From Methylobacter luteus IMV-B-3098 (GTDB taxonomy: Bacteria; Pseudomonadota; Gammaproteobacteria; Methylococcales; Methylomonadaceae): a stretch of 64,000 nucleotides of DNA. The DNA is taken from the NCBI RefSeq assembly GCF_000427625.1, contig NZ_KE386569.1, positions 1,619,073 through 1,683,072 of the forward strand, read 5' to 3'. The notes below the pieces were generated by a model that ran no database searches, had not been told where the DNA came from, and worked only from the letters and a program-made list of their open reading frames with translations. The translations under genes and the position numbers were made by a program. Shown one piece after another: positions 17,983-25,987 of this stretch. Numbering within the stretch: the stretch's first letter is position 1; the number at the start of each line of letters is the position of its first letter.

Positions 17983-18690
17983 TTAGATCCACCCCTGTTC
18001 TCTGAATTTCACCCGTAGTTGATCGGCGATCTCCTTGGCAGTTCCCTGAGCGGCGTCGCCGATCGTCGGAGGACCTTTCCTTTCTCCTTTTAGTTTCGAC
18101 GTGCCATCGCCGATAAGATCAAGGGGATTTCCGGTCTCAACGAGGGTTGCCAAGCCCGCCAGTCCACCCTGCTTTTTGCCGTTTCCGGGTTCGAGCAGTC
18201 CTTTTTCAAGCCGGTGCAGACCCTGATCCGTCTCCAGATAGCCCTCGACCACCGGCCTCAGATCGGCAGTTCCGGAATCAAAACCGATCAGCACACGCTT
18301 GCCGGCGTTACCCGAATCAATGGAGACGAAATAGCCTTTGATCACAAGGTCACCAGCCTGCGGCGCCGGTTGGCCCATGGCCTGCACAGCCGGCAACCCC
18401 ATGTCTTGAATCTCCACAACCAAGTTCCGCGCGACGTGAACGCCCAGTGTGCGACCGGTCTCGATTTGCCCCGGAGTCTGCGGTATCGGGTGTTCGACAG
18501 ACAGGCCCGCCAGAGCGGATTCAGATGGAACATCGGCGAGGGTCGCGGCAAAGTCATAGACGACAATGCGATCGGGCCGGGCAATCATTTCACCCGTGTA
18601 CGATTGGCGCTCGTTAAAAGCGGTGGACGAGCACCCAGCCAAAACGGCCAGGATGAGTAAGCTTGGCGCAGCAAGGTTAAGCTGTCTCAT
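17983..18690 (-). CDS. DUF4410-like lipoprotein
   Basis: The start at 18690 is set by AGGAGG 6 bases upstream. The 235-residue product has the signal MRQLNLAAPSLLILAVLAGC with lipobox LAGC. The mature part (RIVVYDFAATLADVPSE, then VIKGYFVSIDSGNAGKRVLI) fits the DUF4410 pattern of a FlgO/LpoB-like alpha/beta fold; the C-terminus is rich in charged residues. No enzymatic motif is seen. It is part of the minus-strand envelope run. Confidence 0.7.
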   Translation of the reverse strand: MRQLNLAAPSLLILAVLAGCSSTAFNERQSYTGEMIARPDRIVVYDFAATLADVPSESALAGLSVEHPIPQTPGQIETGRTLGVHVARNLVVEIQDMGLPAVQAMGQPAPQAGDLVIKGYFVSIDSGNAGKRVLIGFDSGTADLRPVVEGYLETDQGLHRLEKGLLEPGNGKKQGGLAGLATLVETGNPLDLIGDGTSKLKGERKGPPTIGDAAQGTAKEIADQLRVKFREQGWI

Positions 18691-18827
18691 GACACGCCTC
18701 CTATGGCAAACCAAATGCGATGAATTGAACAAGGAGCCGGGGTAATTTCCCAGCCCGATAATAGGGTTAAAAATTTCGATTCGTTTCTACAGAGCGGGAA
18801 ATCCCTCTCTGCACTTACGGTCCCTGA

Positions 18828-19601
18828 TCAGGGCGGAGGCACGGGCATATAAATTACGCCGCCGCTACCATAAGCCTGGGTATACCAGGTAGAGCCGCAC
18901 TGATAATAAGTCACGCCGGAAACGACCTTGGTAGTAGCCGCGCAAGGCAGACTCGCGTAGCCTGAGGGCGGTGGGGCGGTCTGGACTACCGTCGTGGATG
19001 GCGCGGTAGAGGCCGATGACTCACCCGCCGCGTATCCCCCGACGGCGCCCAGCGCGGCCGCGCCGATCGCCACGGCCGCGACTTCGCCATCGTCCCAGTC
19101 GTCATGGTCATAGTAATATCCTGACGGCGGATAATAGCCTGAGGGTGGATAATAACCACGAGGATAAGACTGCGCGGCTTGTTGCCGACTTTGCTGCGCT
19201 TGCTCCTGCTGCGCTTGTCGGCTCTGCTGCGCTTGTTGTCCATATTGCTGGCGGCTCTGCTGCGCCTGTTGTCCGTATTGTTGCCGGCTCTGTTGCAACT
19301 GCTGCCTGTCGTATTGCGGAGGGTTCTGCTGTAATTGTTGACGCCTCTGTTGCGCTGAGCCGGTGTATGCCTGACGGGATGCAGCGCCTGCCCTGCTGCC
19401 CTGATAGCTTGAGCCGCGGGAGGCAAAGCTGCCGCTAGCCGCTGCCCCACTTCGTGAGAAACCGCCTCCTCCGCCGCCACGGAAGCCTCCGCCGCCTCCA
19501 CGACCACGGGCGACAGCATCATCCACGGACCCCACGGACCCTATTAGTAAAACGATTGTGGCCATAGCAACTGTAACGAATATTGAAGGTCTGATGTTCA
19601 T
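18828..19601 (-). CDS. Secreted Gly-rich / Gln-rich low-complexity protein (DUF6515-like end)
   Basis: The 257-residue product starts at 19601 after GGGGGACAG. It has a signal peptide (MNIRPSIFVTVAMATIVLLI), a Gly/Arg stretch RGRGGGGGFRGGGGGGF, and a Gln-rich region built on repeats of QQSRQQYGQQA (about residues 90-135). PSGYYPPSGYYYDHDDWDD, a small Ala/Gly membrane-like segment and a C-terminal Cys pair (LPCAATTKVV..YYQCGSTWYTQ) follow. The end resembles DUF6515-type proteins by eye. The internal repeats could expand or contract. Confidence 0.65.
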   Translation of the reverse strand: MNIRPSIFVTVAMATIVLLIGSVGSVDDAVARGRGGGGGFRGGGGGGFSRSGAAASGSFASRGSSYQGSRAGAASRQAYTGSAQQRRQQLQQNPPQYDRQQLQQSRQQYGQQAQQSRQQYGQQAQQSRQAQQEQAQQSRQQAAQSYPRGYYPPSGYYPPSGYYYDHDDWDDGEVAAVAIGAAALGAVGGYAAGESSASTAPSTTVVQTAPPPSGYASLPCAATTKVVSGVTYYQCGSTWYTQAYGSGGVIYMPVPPP

Positions 19602-19621
19602 TTCTGTCCCCCGGTTTGTTC

Positions 19622-20446
19622 CTAGGCCGCTCCCCTCTGAAGCGCGGCCTGTGGCAACTGCGCAAGGAATGAGATCTTCCTCGCCCCCTCGGGCGGAGTG
19701 AATGCGAACTGGGAATCCTGGACTTCGGGCGAAAAGTTCCAATCGGCAAACTGCGCCCGGAACTGAGGCTGCCCCTCGGCGTTCTTGTAAGTCAACACCA
19801 CGCGTAGCGGCAGCGGCTGCGCGCCTTCCGTGATCCAGACCTGATAATCTACCGTCTCGGTGCGCCCTGCCAAATGATGCGCAGGCACTCCATAGATTTC
19901 AGTCCTCTCTACATAGTCGAGCGACTGGGTCCGACGCTTGAGTTCATCCGGAAACCGGCTGACCAGGAGCATGGCTAGCGGCAACCTCATGTTGAGATCC
20001 TTGAGGAAATACATGACCGCCTCATCTATGCCGCCGGGTTTGGAGGCCTGCGCATAGACGTTCTGGGACGGGTTGAATACCGTGATGTCCTTGCCGTCGT
20101 ACAGGACGACGTGCCTCTCGCCATCGCTGTGCTCCGCTTCAACGCGCAGCCCGTCGGGCCGGCTCAAGATGACCTTTCGCGTTTCGCCGAATTCAATCTT
20201 CTGGCCGGATTCCTGGACAGTGTCATAACTGGTCCGGAGGTTCACGCTGAATCGCGGGGACTTGGCCAGAAACTCGGCCATGCGCATGAGAATAGCATCC
20301 GGCTCCGCCACGGTTTGCAGCGCTGGCGCCTGGGCTGCCGGTGATTCCGGGCGCGTGACCGCCCCTTTCTCCGCGCAGCCTGCCACTACCGTCAGAAGCG
20401 CCACGCACAGCACAGTGCGTATTTCCGGATGTCGTATCGTCTTCAC
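19622..20446 (-). CDS. DUF2092 lipoprotein (LolA-like fold)
   Basis: The 274-residue product uses a GTG start preceded by GGAGGT. It has lipobox VAGC (Cys24) and a body matching DUF2092: MAEFLAKSPRFSVNLRTSYD, GETRKVILSRPDGLRVE, LYDGKDITVFNPSQNVYA and a closing QFADWNFSPEVQDSQFAFTP. LolA/LolB-type folds bind lipid or lipoprotein in the periplasm. It is first in the minus-strand run and only 20 bases before the Gln-rich gene. It is divergent from the sulfatase at 20710, with which it may share a regulated promoter region. Confidence 0.8.
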   Translation of the reverse strand: MKTIRHPEIRTVLCVALLTVVAGCAEKGAVTRPESPAAQAPALQTVAEPDAILMRMAEFLAKSPRFSVNLRTSYDTVQESGQKIEFGETRKVILSRPDGLRVEAEHSDGERHVVLYDGKDITVFNPSQNVYAQASKPGGIDEAVMYFLKDLNMRLPLAMLLVSRFPDELKRRTQSLDYVERTEIYGVPAHHLAGRTETVDYQVWITEGAQPLPLRVVLTYKNAEGQPQFRAQFADWNFSPEVQDSQFAFTPPEGARKISFLAQLPQAALQRGAA

Positions 20447-20709
20447 GGATTACCTCCTTCGAGGACAGGGGTTGAAACTTTGCCAGCTCGTTGCCTTCGT
20501 CCACTACCTTCCAGCCGATCATGGCTTCTCTGCTTTATTCCCATCATCCCTTCGAACCGTTGACACCGTACTGCACCCTTCGTTCCGATGCGATGATTTC
20601 AACTTTGACAGATCTTGCCCTCTTTCAGATGGAACCAAGCAAGAGCATGTTTGCCAAAACAAGGCGATCGTTGTTCATTTTTTGCAAACTTTTGAGATAA
20701 GGGGAAAAA

Positions 20710-22305
20710 ATGACCTACATCAAGCTTACCTCGTTCACATTGATGACTTTGGCGGTTAGTCTGACATTTACCTATGGATCAGCCGCGGCCCAGCCTGCCG
20801 CTCAATCGTCCGAAAAGAAGCCCAATATCGTTATCATCTGGGGTGACGACATCGGCCAGTCCAACATCAGCACTTATTCAAAGGGGGTGATGGGCTACCG
20901 GACCCCTAATATCGACCGGATAGCCAACGAAGGTGTCACTTTCACCGACTATTACGGCGAACAGAGCTGTACAGCAGGACGTTCCGCTTTCATCACCGGA
21001 CAGAGCGTATTCCGCACAGGCTTGAGCAAAGTGGGGATGCCGGGCGCCGACCTGGGTCTTCGCAAGGAAGACCCAACCATCGCCGAGTTATTAAAGGCCC
21101 AAGGCTATGTCACTGGCCAGTTTGGCAAGAACCACCTGGGTGACAAGGACGAGTCCCTGCCTACCGCCCATGGTTTCGACGAGTTTTACGGGAACCTCTA
21201 CCATCTCAACGCCGAGGAGGAACCGGAATCGCCGGACTACCCGAAAGAAGCCGATTTTCCCGAATTCCGCAAGAAATTCGGCCCGCGCGGCGTGATTCAT
21301 AGCTTCGCCAATCCCGACGGTACTCAGAAGATAGAAGATACGGGGCCACTCACCAAAAAGCGCATGGAAACCATCGACGACGATATTGCCGCACGCGCCG
21401 CCGAGTTTATCGACAAGCAAGCCAAGGCCGGCAAGCCTCTATTCGTCTGGGTCAACTTCACCCACATGCATTTCCGCACTCACACGAAACCCGAGAGTCT
21501 GGGCAAGGCCGGGCGCTGGCAGAGTCCGTATCACGACACCATGATCGACCACGATAAAAACGTGGGCACCGTACTGGCCAAGCTTGATGAGTTGGGCATC
21601 GCCGATAACACCATCGTCATGTACAGCACCGATAACGGCCCGCACATGAACACCTGGCCGGATGGCGCCATGACGCCTTTCCGCAGTGAGAAAAACACCA
21701 ACTGGGAAGGTGCCTACCGCGTGCCGGCCATGGTGCGCTGGCCGGGTCACATCAATCCCGGCACGATCTCCAACGACATCATTTCCCACCTGGACTGGGC
21801 GCCAACCCTGCTGGCCGCAACCGGTGTGCCCGACGTCAAGGATAAGCTTCTCAAGGGCTACAAGGCCGGCAGGAAAAACTTCAAAGTCCACCTGGACGGT
21901 TATAACCAACTGCCGCGTCTGACAGGTCAGGAACAAAAAAGCCCCCGTCAGGAGTTCTTTTATTTCTCCGACGACGGCGACCTGACGGCGTTGCGCTACG
22001 ATAACTGGAAGCTGGTATTCGCCCAGCAACGGGAACCAGGTACGCTGGCAGTATGGGGCGAACCATTCGTCAAAACAAGAATTCCGTGGCTGTACAACCT
22101 GCGCACTGATCCTTACGAGAAGGCGCCCATCACATCCAATACCTACTGGGATTGGTATCTTGATCATGCCTTCCTGCTGTTGCCAGCTCAGAGCAGCGTT
22201 GGCAAATTTCTGGCAACGTTCAAAGACTATCCGCCCCGCCAGAAAGCGGCAAGCTTCACCATTGATCAAGTCATGGAGCAATTGCAGACGCCGCCAAACA
22301 GGTGA
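20710..22305 (+). CDS. Secreted arylsulfatase (CTAGR type)
   Basis: The 531-residue protein has a Sec signal ending near SAAA, metal-binding WGDD (Asp46-47), and the sulfatase core CTAGR with Cys87 as the presumed formylglycine site. DNGPH further on completes the metal site. Sulfatases hydrolyse sulfate esters; this one would act in the periplasm. AAGGGG precedes the ATG. Cys87 needs oxidation to formylglycine by FGE or anSME, neither of which is in this window. It is divergent from the DUF2092 gene and followed by a candidate terminator. Confidence 0.92.
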   Translation: MTYIKLTSFTLMTLAVSLTFTYGSAAAQPAAQSSEKKPNIVIIWGDDIGQSNISTYSKGVMGYRTPNIDRIANEGVTFTDYYGEQSCTAGRSAFITGQSVFRTGLSKVGMPGADLGLRKEDPTIAELLKAQGYVTGQFGKNHLGDKDESLPTAHGFDEFYGNLYHLNAEEEPESPDYPKEADFPEFRKKFGPRGVIHSFANPDGTQKIEDTGPLTKKRMETIDDDIAARAAEFIDKQAKAGKPLFVWVNFTHMHFRTHTKPESLGKAGRWQSPYHDTMIDHDKNVGTVLAKLDELGIADNTIVMYSTDNGPHMNTWPDGAMTPFRSEKNTNWEGAYRVPAMVRWPGHINPGTISNDIISHLDWAPTLLAATGVPDVKDKLLKGYKAGRKNFKVHLDGYNQLPRLTGQEQKSPRQEFFYFSDDGDLTALRYDNWKLVFAQQREPGTLAVWGEPFVKTRIPWLYNLRTDPYEKAPITSNTYWDWYLDHAFLLLPAQSSVGKFLATFKDYPPRQKAASFTIDQVMEQLQTPPNR

Positions 22306-22327
22306 CAGCCGTTTGACAGGTTAATCT

Positions 22328-22361
22328 CGGCTGCCGAAAAAAACCGGCGGCTGCGTTTTTT
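22328..22361 (+). terminator. Terminator candidate after the sulfatase gene
   Basis: CGGCTGCCG, an A-rich loop, then CCGGCGGCTGCG followed by TTTTTT. The stem has a mismatch, but the position 23 bases after the stop and the T-run support it. Confidence 0.45.
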
Positions 22362-22477
22362 ACGTATGTTTTTGCGGGAGCATCCTGAAGCCGGCCCACC
22401 CCCTAAATAGACCCCCTATCATTACAGTGTGGGAATGGTTGAATGTTTGCTTGAACGTTTTAAATCTGGAGGCTTCC

Positions 22478-22876
22478 ATGCCATTCAAAATGAAGGACTT
22501 TGTTTATTGGTCGGGACTTTACAACGGCGGTTTAGCTGTGATCCTGCTGTTTCCGCCGGTCTACCGAATACTCGGCCTCAATATCCCGGCTCCTTTGTGG
22601 GGCTGGCTACTTGCCGGTTTCCTTGGATTTACCAGCGCGGTTCTGATCCTGTCCTCCCGCGACCTCAGCCATCGCGCTTCCTTTGTATACTGGGAATCAT
22701 TGTTGCGCTACGTTGCTGCACTGTTACTTGTTCCAGCGGGTCTTTTCGGTGATCTGGGCTTGATTGCCGTGCCGTTGGGGCTGACGGATCTGGTAATTGG
22801 CCTGGTTTATATGATCGGTTTGCCCAAGGAACTCGATGTTCCCCATCGTTCCTTGTTTTGGGATAGGCTTGACTGA
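22478..22876 (+). CDS. Small four-helix membrane protein
   Basis: The start at 22478 follows GGAGG. The 132-residue product has four hydrophobic segments (about residues 10-28, 38-57, 70-87 and 95-117). It starts MPFKMKDFVYWSGLYNGG and ends in a hydrophilic HRSLFWDRLD. No family is recognised. It lies between the sulfatase and the HAD phosphatase on the same strand, with over 100 bases on each side, so co-transcription is uncertain. Confidence 0.7.
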   Translation: MPFKMKDFVYWSGLYNGGLAVILLFPPVYRILGLNIPAPLWGWLLAGFLGFTSAVLILSSRDLSHRASFVYWESLLRYVAALLLVPAGLFGDLGLIAVPLGLTDLVIGLVYMIGLPKELDVPHRSLFWDRLD

Positions 22877-23063
22877 ACCCCTGCTGTTCAGATCAAGGTT
22901 TGTTTTATACACGCAGCTTAAACGAATTCTATGGCTGGCCTTTGCCAGGCAAGGCTGACACCGGTAAGCCACGGTTTGAAAAAATCCAGGGAATCCGCCT
23001 AATGTTCGAAGATAGGCTCGATTCGACTTATATTTTGCGTCGACAAATATTATAGAGACCACC

Positions 23064-24074
23064 ATGAATCAGTTATCCCGCATACATTTAATAAGTTATG
23101 GCTACCGCATTATTCTGTGGCTCTTATTGTTGTCATTCTCGATGGTTACTCATGCCCGAACCGCAGACCCCTTGCCCTCCTGGAACAGCGGACCGGCCAA
23201 GACAGCTATCGTAAAATTCGTCAAAGAGACGACTCAAAGAGGCGGCAGGCATTTCATAGCGCCCGCCAAACGCATCGCCGTGTTCGACAACGATGGCACC
23301 CTGTGGTCCGAACAGCCTCTGTATGTTCAGCTCGCTTTCGCGCTTGATCGAGTCAAGGCGCTTAGCCCTCAGCATCCTGAATGGAAAGACACGGAGCCGT
23401 TCAAATCCGTGCTTGACGGAGACCTGAAAGGGGTGATGGCAGGCGGTGAGCGCGCTTTGCTGGAACTGGTCATGGCCTCTCATGCGGGCATGACCACTGA
23501 AGAATTTGCTCAAATCGTCAAAGACTGGCTCGCTGAGGCAAAGCATCCGAAATACAACCGGCGCTATACCGAACTGGTTTATCAGCCGATGCTCGAATTG
23601 CTCGTCTATTTGCGCGGCAAAGGTTTCAAGACGTACATCTTATCCGGCGGCGGCATTGAATTCATGCGACCATGGACCGAGAAAGTTTATGGCATCCCGC
23701 CGGAGCAGGTTATCGGCAGCAGCATCAAAACCAAATTCGAATTTCAGGGCGGTAAACCGGTGCTTATGCGCCTGCCGGAAGTCGACTTTATCGACGACAA
23801 GGACGGCAAGCCAGTGGCTATCAATAAATTCATAGGTCACAGACCAATCGCCGCATTCGGCAATTCCGACGGCGATCTGCAAATGCTGCAATGGACGACA
23901 GCCGGCGATGGCCCTCGTTTCGGGCTTCTCGTTCATCATACCGACGACAAACGCGAGACGGCATACGACCGGCAATCATCCATTGGACAGCTCGACAAAG
24001 CGCTTGATGAGGCCGGGCAGAAAGGCTGGACTGTGGTTGATATGAAAAAAGACTGGAAGCGGATTTTCCCCTGA
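23064..24074 (+). CDS. Secreted HAD-superfamily phosphatase
   Basis: The 336-residue protein has an N-terminal hydrophobic signal (residues 15-31). HAD motif I FDNDGTLW has nucleophile Asp75 and general acid Asp77; motif II is ILSGGG, and motif IV GNSDGDLQML (about residue 270). The layout with an extended helical cap resembles the secreted HAD-like hydrolases found beside sulfatases. It would dephosphorylate a small molecule in the periplasm; the substrate is unknown. Confidence 0.85.
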   Translation: MNQLSRIHLISYGYRIILWLLLLSFSMVTHARTADPLPSWNSGPAKTAIVKFVKETTQRGGRHFIAPAKRIAVFDNDGTLWSEQPLYVQLAFALDRVKALSPQHPEWKDTEPFKSVLDGDLKGVMAGGERALLELVMASHAGMTTEEFAQIVKDWLAEAKHPKYNRRYTELVYQPMLELLVYLRGKGFKTYILSGGGIEFMRPWTEKVYGIPPEQVIGSSIKTKFEFQGGKPVLMRLPEVDFIDDKDGKPVAINKFIGHRPIAAFGNSDGDLQMLQWTTAGDGPRFGLLVHHTDDKRETAYDRQSSIGQLDKALDEAGQKGWTVVDMKKDWKRIFP

Positions 24075-24617
24075 AGAATCCTTGAACGGGCGCCCATTCC
24101 CGTATTTCAAGCAGCGTTTTATCTTAAACTGCCCCGCCGGAGTCCCATGGAAATCTTCAGATAATAAGTAATGAGCCTGGAATAAATCAGAAAATTGTAG
24201 GTGCGAATTTATTTATGCCCTTTAGGGTACTTGTGCCCTATAGGGTATTCGCACTGCGCGGATAAATTCGCACCTACACCGGGAAATTCTCCGCGTACTT
24301 GAGGAAGTTATTTTATGCCCATTCCTTAATTTGCAACTTAAAGTTCTGAAGTTATTGAATCCCCGTTCCTTAGTTTCTTCTATTAACCGGAACAAGATAA
24401 GCGCAATGACATCCAATGTATGACACAAAGTAACCGCTTGAAGTAGATGTTTGCTATAGGTAGTGTGAAAAGGATAGGAAGGAAGACTACAGAAATACGC
24501 CACAAAAAAGGAAGATGCTCTTCTTCAAATTGATAGAGCAGCGCAGGTATAAATGCGCTTTTCCTGTTGTAGAGAATTTATTTCCCATTAAAGCAGAAAA
24601 AACCGAGGATATAACTT
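24075..24617. other. Intergenic region with hairpin repeat
   Basis: About 540 bases. The only structured part is the palindromic repeat at 24196-24278. The rest is AT-rich without a supported gene. Open frames on the minus strand here lack a ribosome-binding site and any family resemblance. Confidence 0.4.
24196..24278. repeat. Long hairpin related to the MITE interior
   Basis: TGTAGGTGCGAATTTA at 24196 is inverted as TAAATTCGCACCTACA ending at 24278 (16 bases). The loop contains gccctttagggtacttgtgccctatagggt, which is the reverse complement, with one change, of the extra segment in MITE copy A. It looks like a solo piece of the same repeat family without the CTGATGTTACGC ends. Confidence 0.7.
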
Positions 24618-25010
24618 ATGCAACTCAAACATCTCGCCCCTTTCTTATTGCTCGCTTTATTTGCCACTGGCGCGGCAAAAGCCGACGTGACCGATAAAGA
24701 TTTCGTAGCACAGAATACACAAAACCTGATCAATCTCTGTACGGCATCGCCGCAAGACCCCCATTATCGGGATGCCATCCATTTTTGCCACGGTTATCTG
24801 GTTGGCGCTTTTCATTATTATCAGGCCGCGACTGCGGATAAACGGGAACTGAAGTTATTATGTGCTCCGGAGCCTAAGCCCTCGCGCAACGAAATAATCG
24901 ATATGTTTATTTCATGGGCTCAACGACACCCTGAATACATGAACGAAATGCCGGTCGAGACGGAATTCAGATTTTTAACCGAAAAATGGCCCTGTAAAAA
25001 AACCTATTAA
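24618..25010 (+). CDS. Rap1a/Tai-like periplasmic protein
   Basis: The 130-residue protein has a signal peptide (MQLKHLAPFLLLALFATGAA KA). A Cys-containing helical domain follows: NLCTASPQDPHYRDAIHFCHGYLVGAF, LLCAPEPKPSRNEIIDMFI and a final Cys in EKWPCKK. The pattern of paired cysteines with FCxGYLxGA is typical of the Rap1a/Tai family, some members of which neutralise type VI amidase effectors. No effector is nearby, so an immunity role is not claimed. GAGGA precedes the ATG. The next gene starts 12 bases after the stop. Confidence 0.75.
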   Translation: MQLKHLAPFLLLALFATGAAKADVTDKDFVAQNTQNLINLCTASPQDPHYRDAIHFCHGYLVGAFHYYQAATADKRELKLLCAPEPKPSRNEIIDMFISWAQRHPEYMNEMPVETEFRFLTEKWPCKKTY

Positions 25011-25022
25011 AGGGGATATGAC

Positions 25023-25301
25023 ATGAAAAGATTTTTGATTTTAGTTATGGCGGTATTGGCCACTATTAATTTGGCCGGTTGCGCCGGCATGTCGGAGACT
25101 CAGCAACGCTCTGTCACCGGAGGTTTGAGTGGTTCTGCCGCCGGAGCCGTCATCGGTGCGATGGCGGGCAATGCCGGCCTGGGGGCGGCAATCGGTGCCG
25201 CTGCCGGCACCACGGGCGGTTTTTTGTATGGCAAACACAAGGAATCCGAACAGCGGGCCTATCAACAGGGGCAAAGGGACGCCCTACAAGCACCGCGTTA
25301 G
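25023..25301 (+). CDS. Glycine-zipper lipoprotein
   Basis: The 92-residue protein has lipobox LAGC (Cys20), then a glycine zipper GGLSGSAAGAVIGAMAGNAG continuing to GAAIGAAAGTTGG, and a charged Gln-rich tail. Such proteins insert hairpins in the outer membrane (SlyB/YMGG type). AGGGG lies before the ATG, and it forms a two-gene unit with the Rap1a-like gene. Confidence 0.8.
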   Translation: MKRFLILVMAVLATINLAGCAGMSETQQRSVTGGLSGSAAGAVIGAMAGNAGLGAAIGAAAGTTGGFLYGKHKESEQRAYQQGQRDALQAPR

Positions 25302-25318
25302 ATATAAAAAAGCAGCAC

Positions 25319-25364
25319 GGCAGGATGCAGTACGATACGGTTCCTATCGTCACCGCATCCTGCC
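25319..25364. terminator. Bidirectional hairpin between convergent genes
   Basis: The outer stem GGCAGGATGC / GCATCCTGCC (25319-25328 and 25355-25364) encloses an inner stem ACGATA / TATCGT. It sits between the convergent glycine-zipper and SYLF genes. An A-run at 25305-25311 would serve as a U-run for minus-strand transcripts; the plus side lacks one. Confidence 0.5.
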
Positions 25365-25376
25365 GGTCATATCCGG

Positions 25377-25940
25377 TTACGGATTGATCCGGGTGATCTT
25401 CGACCCTTCCAGATTAATACCCGCCATCAAGCCTCTTTGCCCGAATATGAATGCATAGACATCATCCTTGAGAGTCGTGGTACTCAGATTGCCCGCCGCA
25501 CCAGCGTCCAGAACAGCCACTGTCGGACCTATGCCGAGTTCAAACCCCTCACTGCGATCAAGATAGGCAAGCGCCTCATCATTCATAAAGAACAGTGCAT
25601 AATCAAATGATTGCACCCCGGCTTGCAGACCGAACGAGCCGGCCACGATATTGTAATAGCCCGCTGTCTGGCCCCTCTTGCGCAAAGCGCCTTTCCCGTA
25701 CTGAGCGCCGCCGATGAAGCCGGCCTTGACGATATTCGGAAACACCAGGATACCCTTCGCCTTGGACGCCAGCAGTTTGGCCGAGGGCGCGGTTTCGTAG
25801 AGCTTCGCCAGGGCGGCGTCCACATCGCGGTCGATCTGAGCCGCATCTATCGCATCGGCTTGCTTGCCGCCGGTGGATTCGCAGCCGGCCAGCATCAAAA
25901 CGGCAGTCAACAACAAGTTGATCATTAGTGTCGGTTTCAT
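25377..25940 (-). CDS. SYLF/Ysc84-domain lipoprotein
   Basis: The 187-residue protein has lipobox LAGC (Cys19/20), then the SYLF (Ysc84) domain: AALAKLYETAPSAKLLASKA, KGILVFPNIVKAGFIGGAQYGKGAL, and FGLQAGVQSFDYALFFMNDE. The domain binds lipids, notably phosphoinositides in eukaryotes. Bacterial lipoprotein versions are common and uncharacterised. GGAG precedes the ATG by 8 bases. It follows the cytochrome gene's end head-to-tail on the opposite side (both minus, 47 bases apart), possibly as one unit. Confidence 0.85.
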   Translation of the reverse strand: MKPTLMINLLLTAVLMLAGCESTGGKQADAIDAAQIDRDVDAALAKLYETAPSAKLLASKAKGILVFPNIVKAGFIGGAQYGKGALRKRGQTAGYYNIVAGSFGLQAGVQSFDYALFFMNDEALAYLDRSEGFELGIGPTVAVLDAGAAGNLSTTTLKDDVYAFIFGQRGLMAGINLEGSKITRINP

Positions 25941-25987
25941 GTCTTTACTCCTTTCGTTTCGGAATATTGCATTGAATGGTGCTGCGT

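Noticed and set aside
24222-24503. 93-residue minus-strand open frame
   Set aside because: Its end lies within the MITE-related hairpin, with no start signal; it is explained as chance.
24618-25010. Type VI secretion immunity gene
   Set aside because: The family resemblance to Rap1a/Tai is there, but no effector, VgrG, Hcp or Rhs gene is in the window, so only the family is named.
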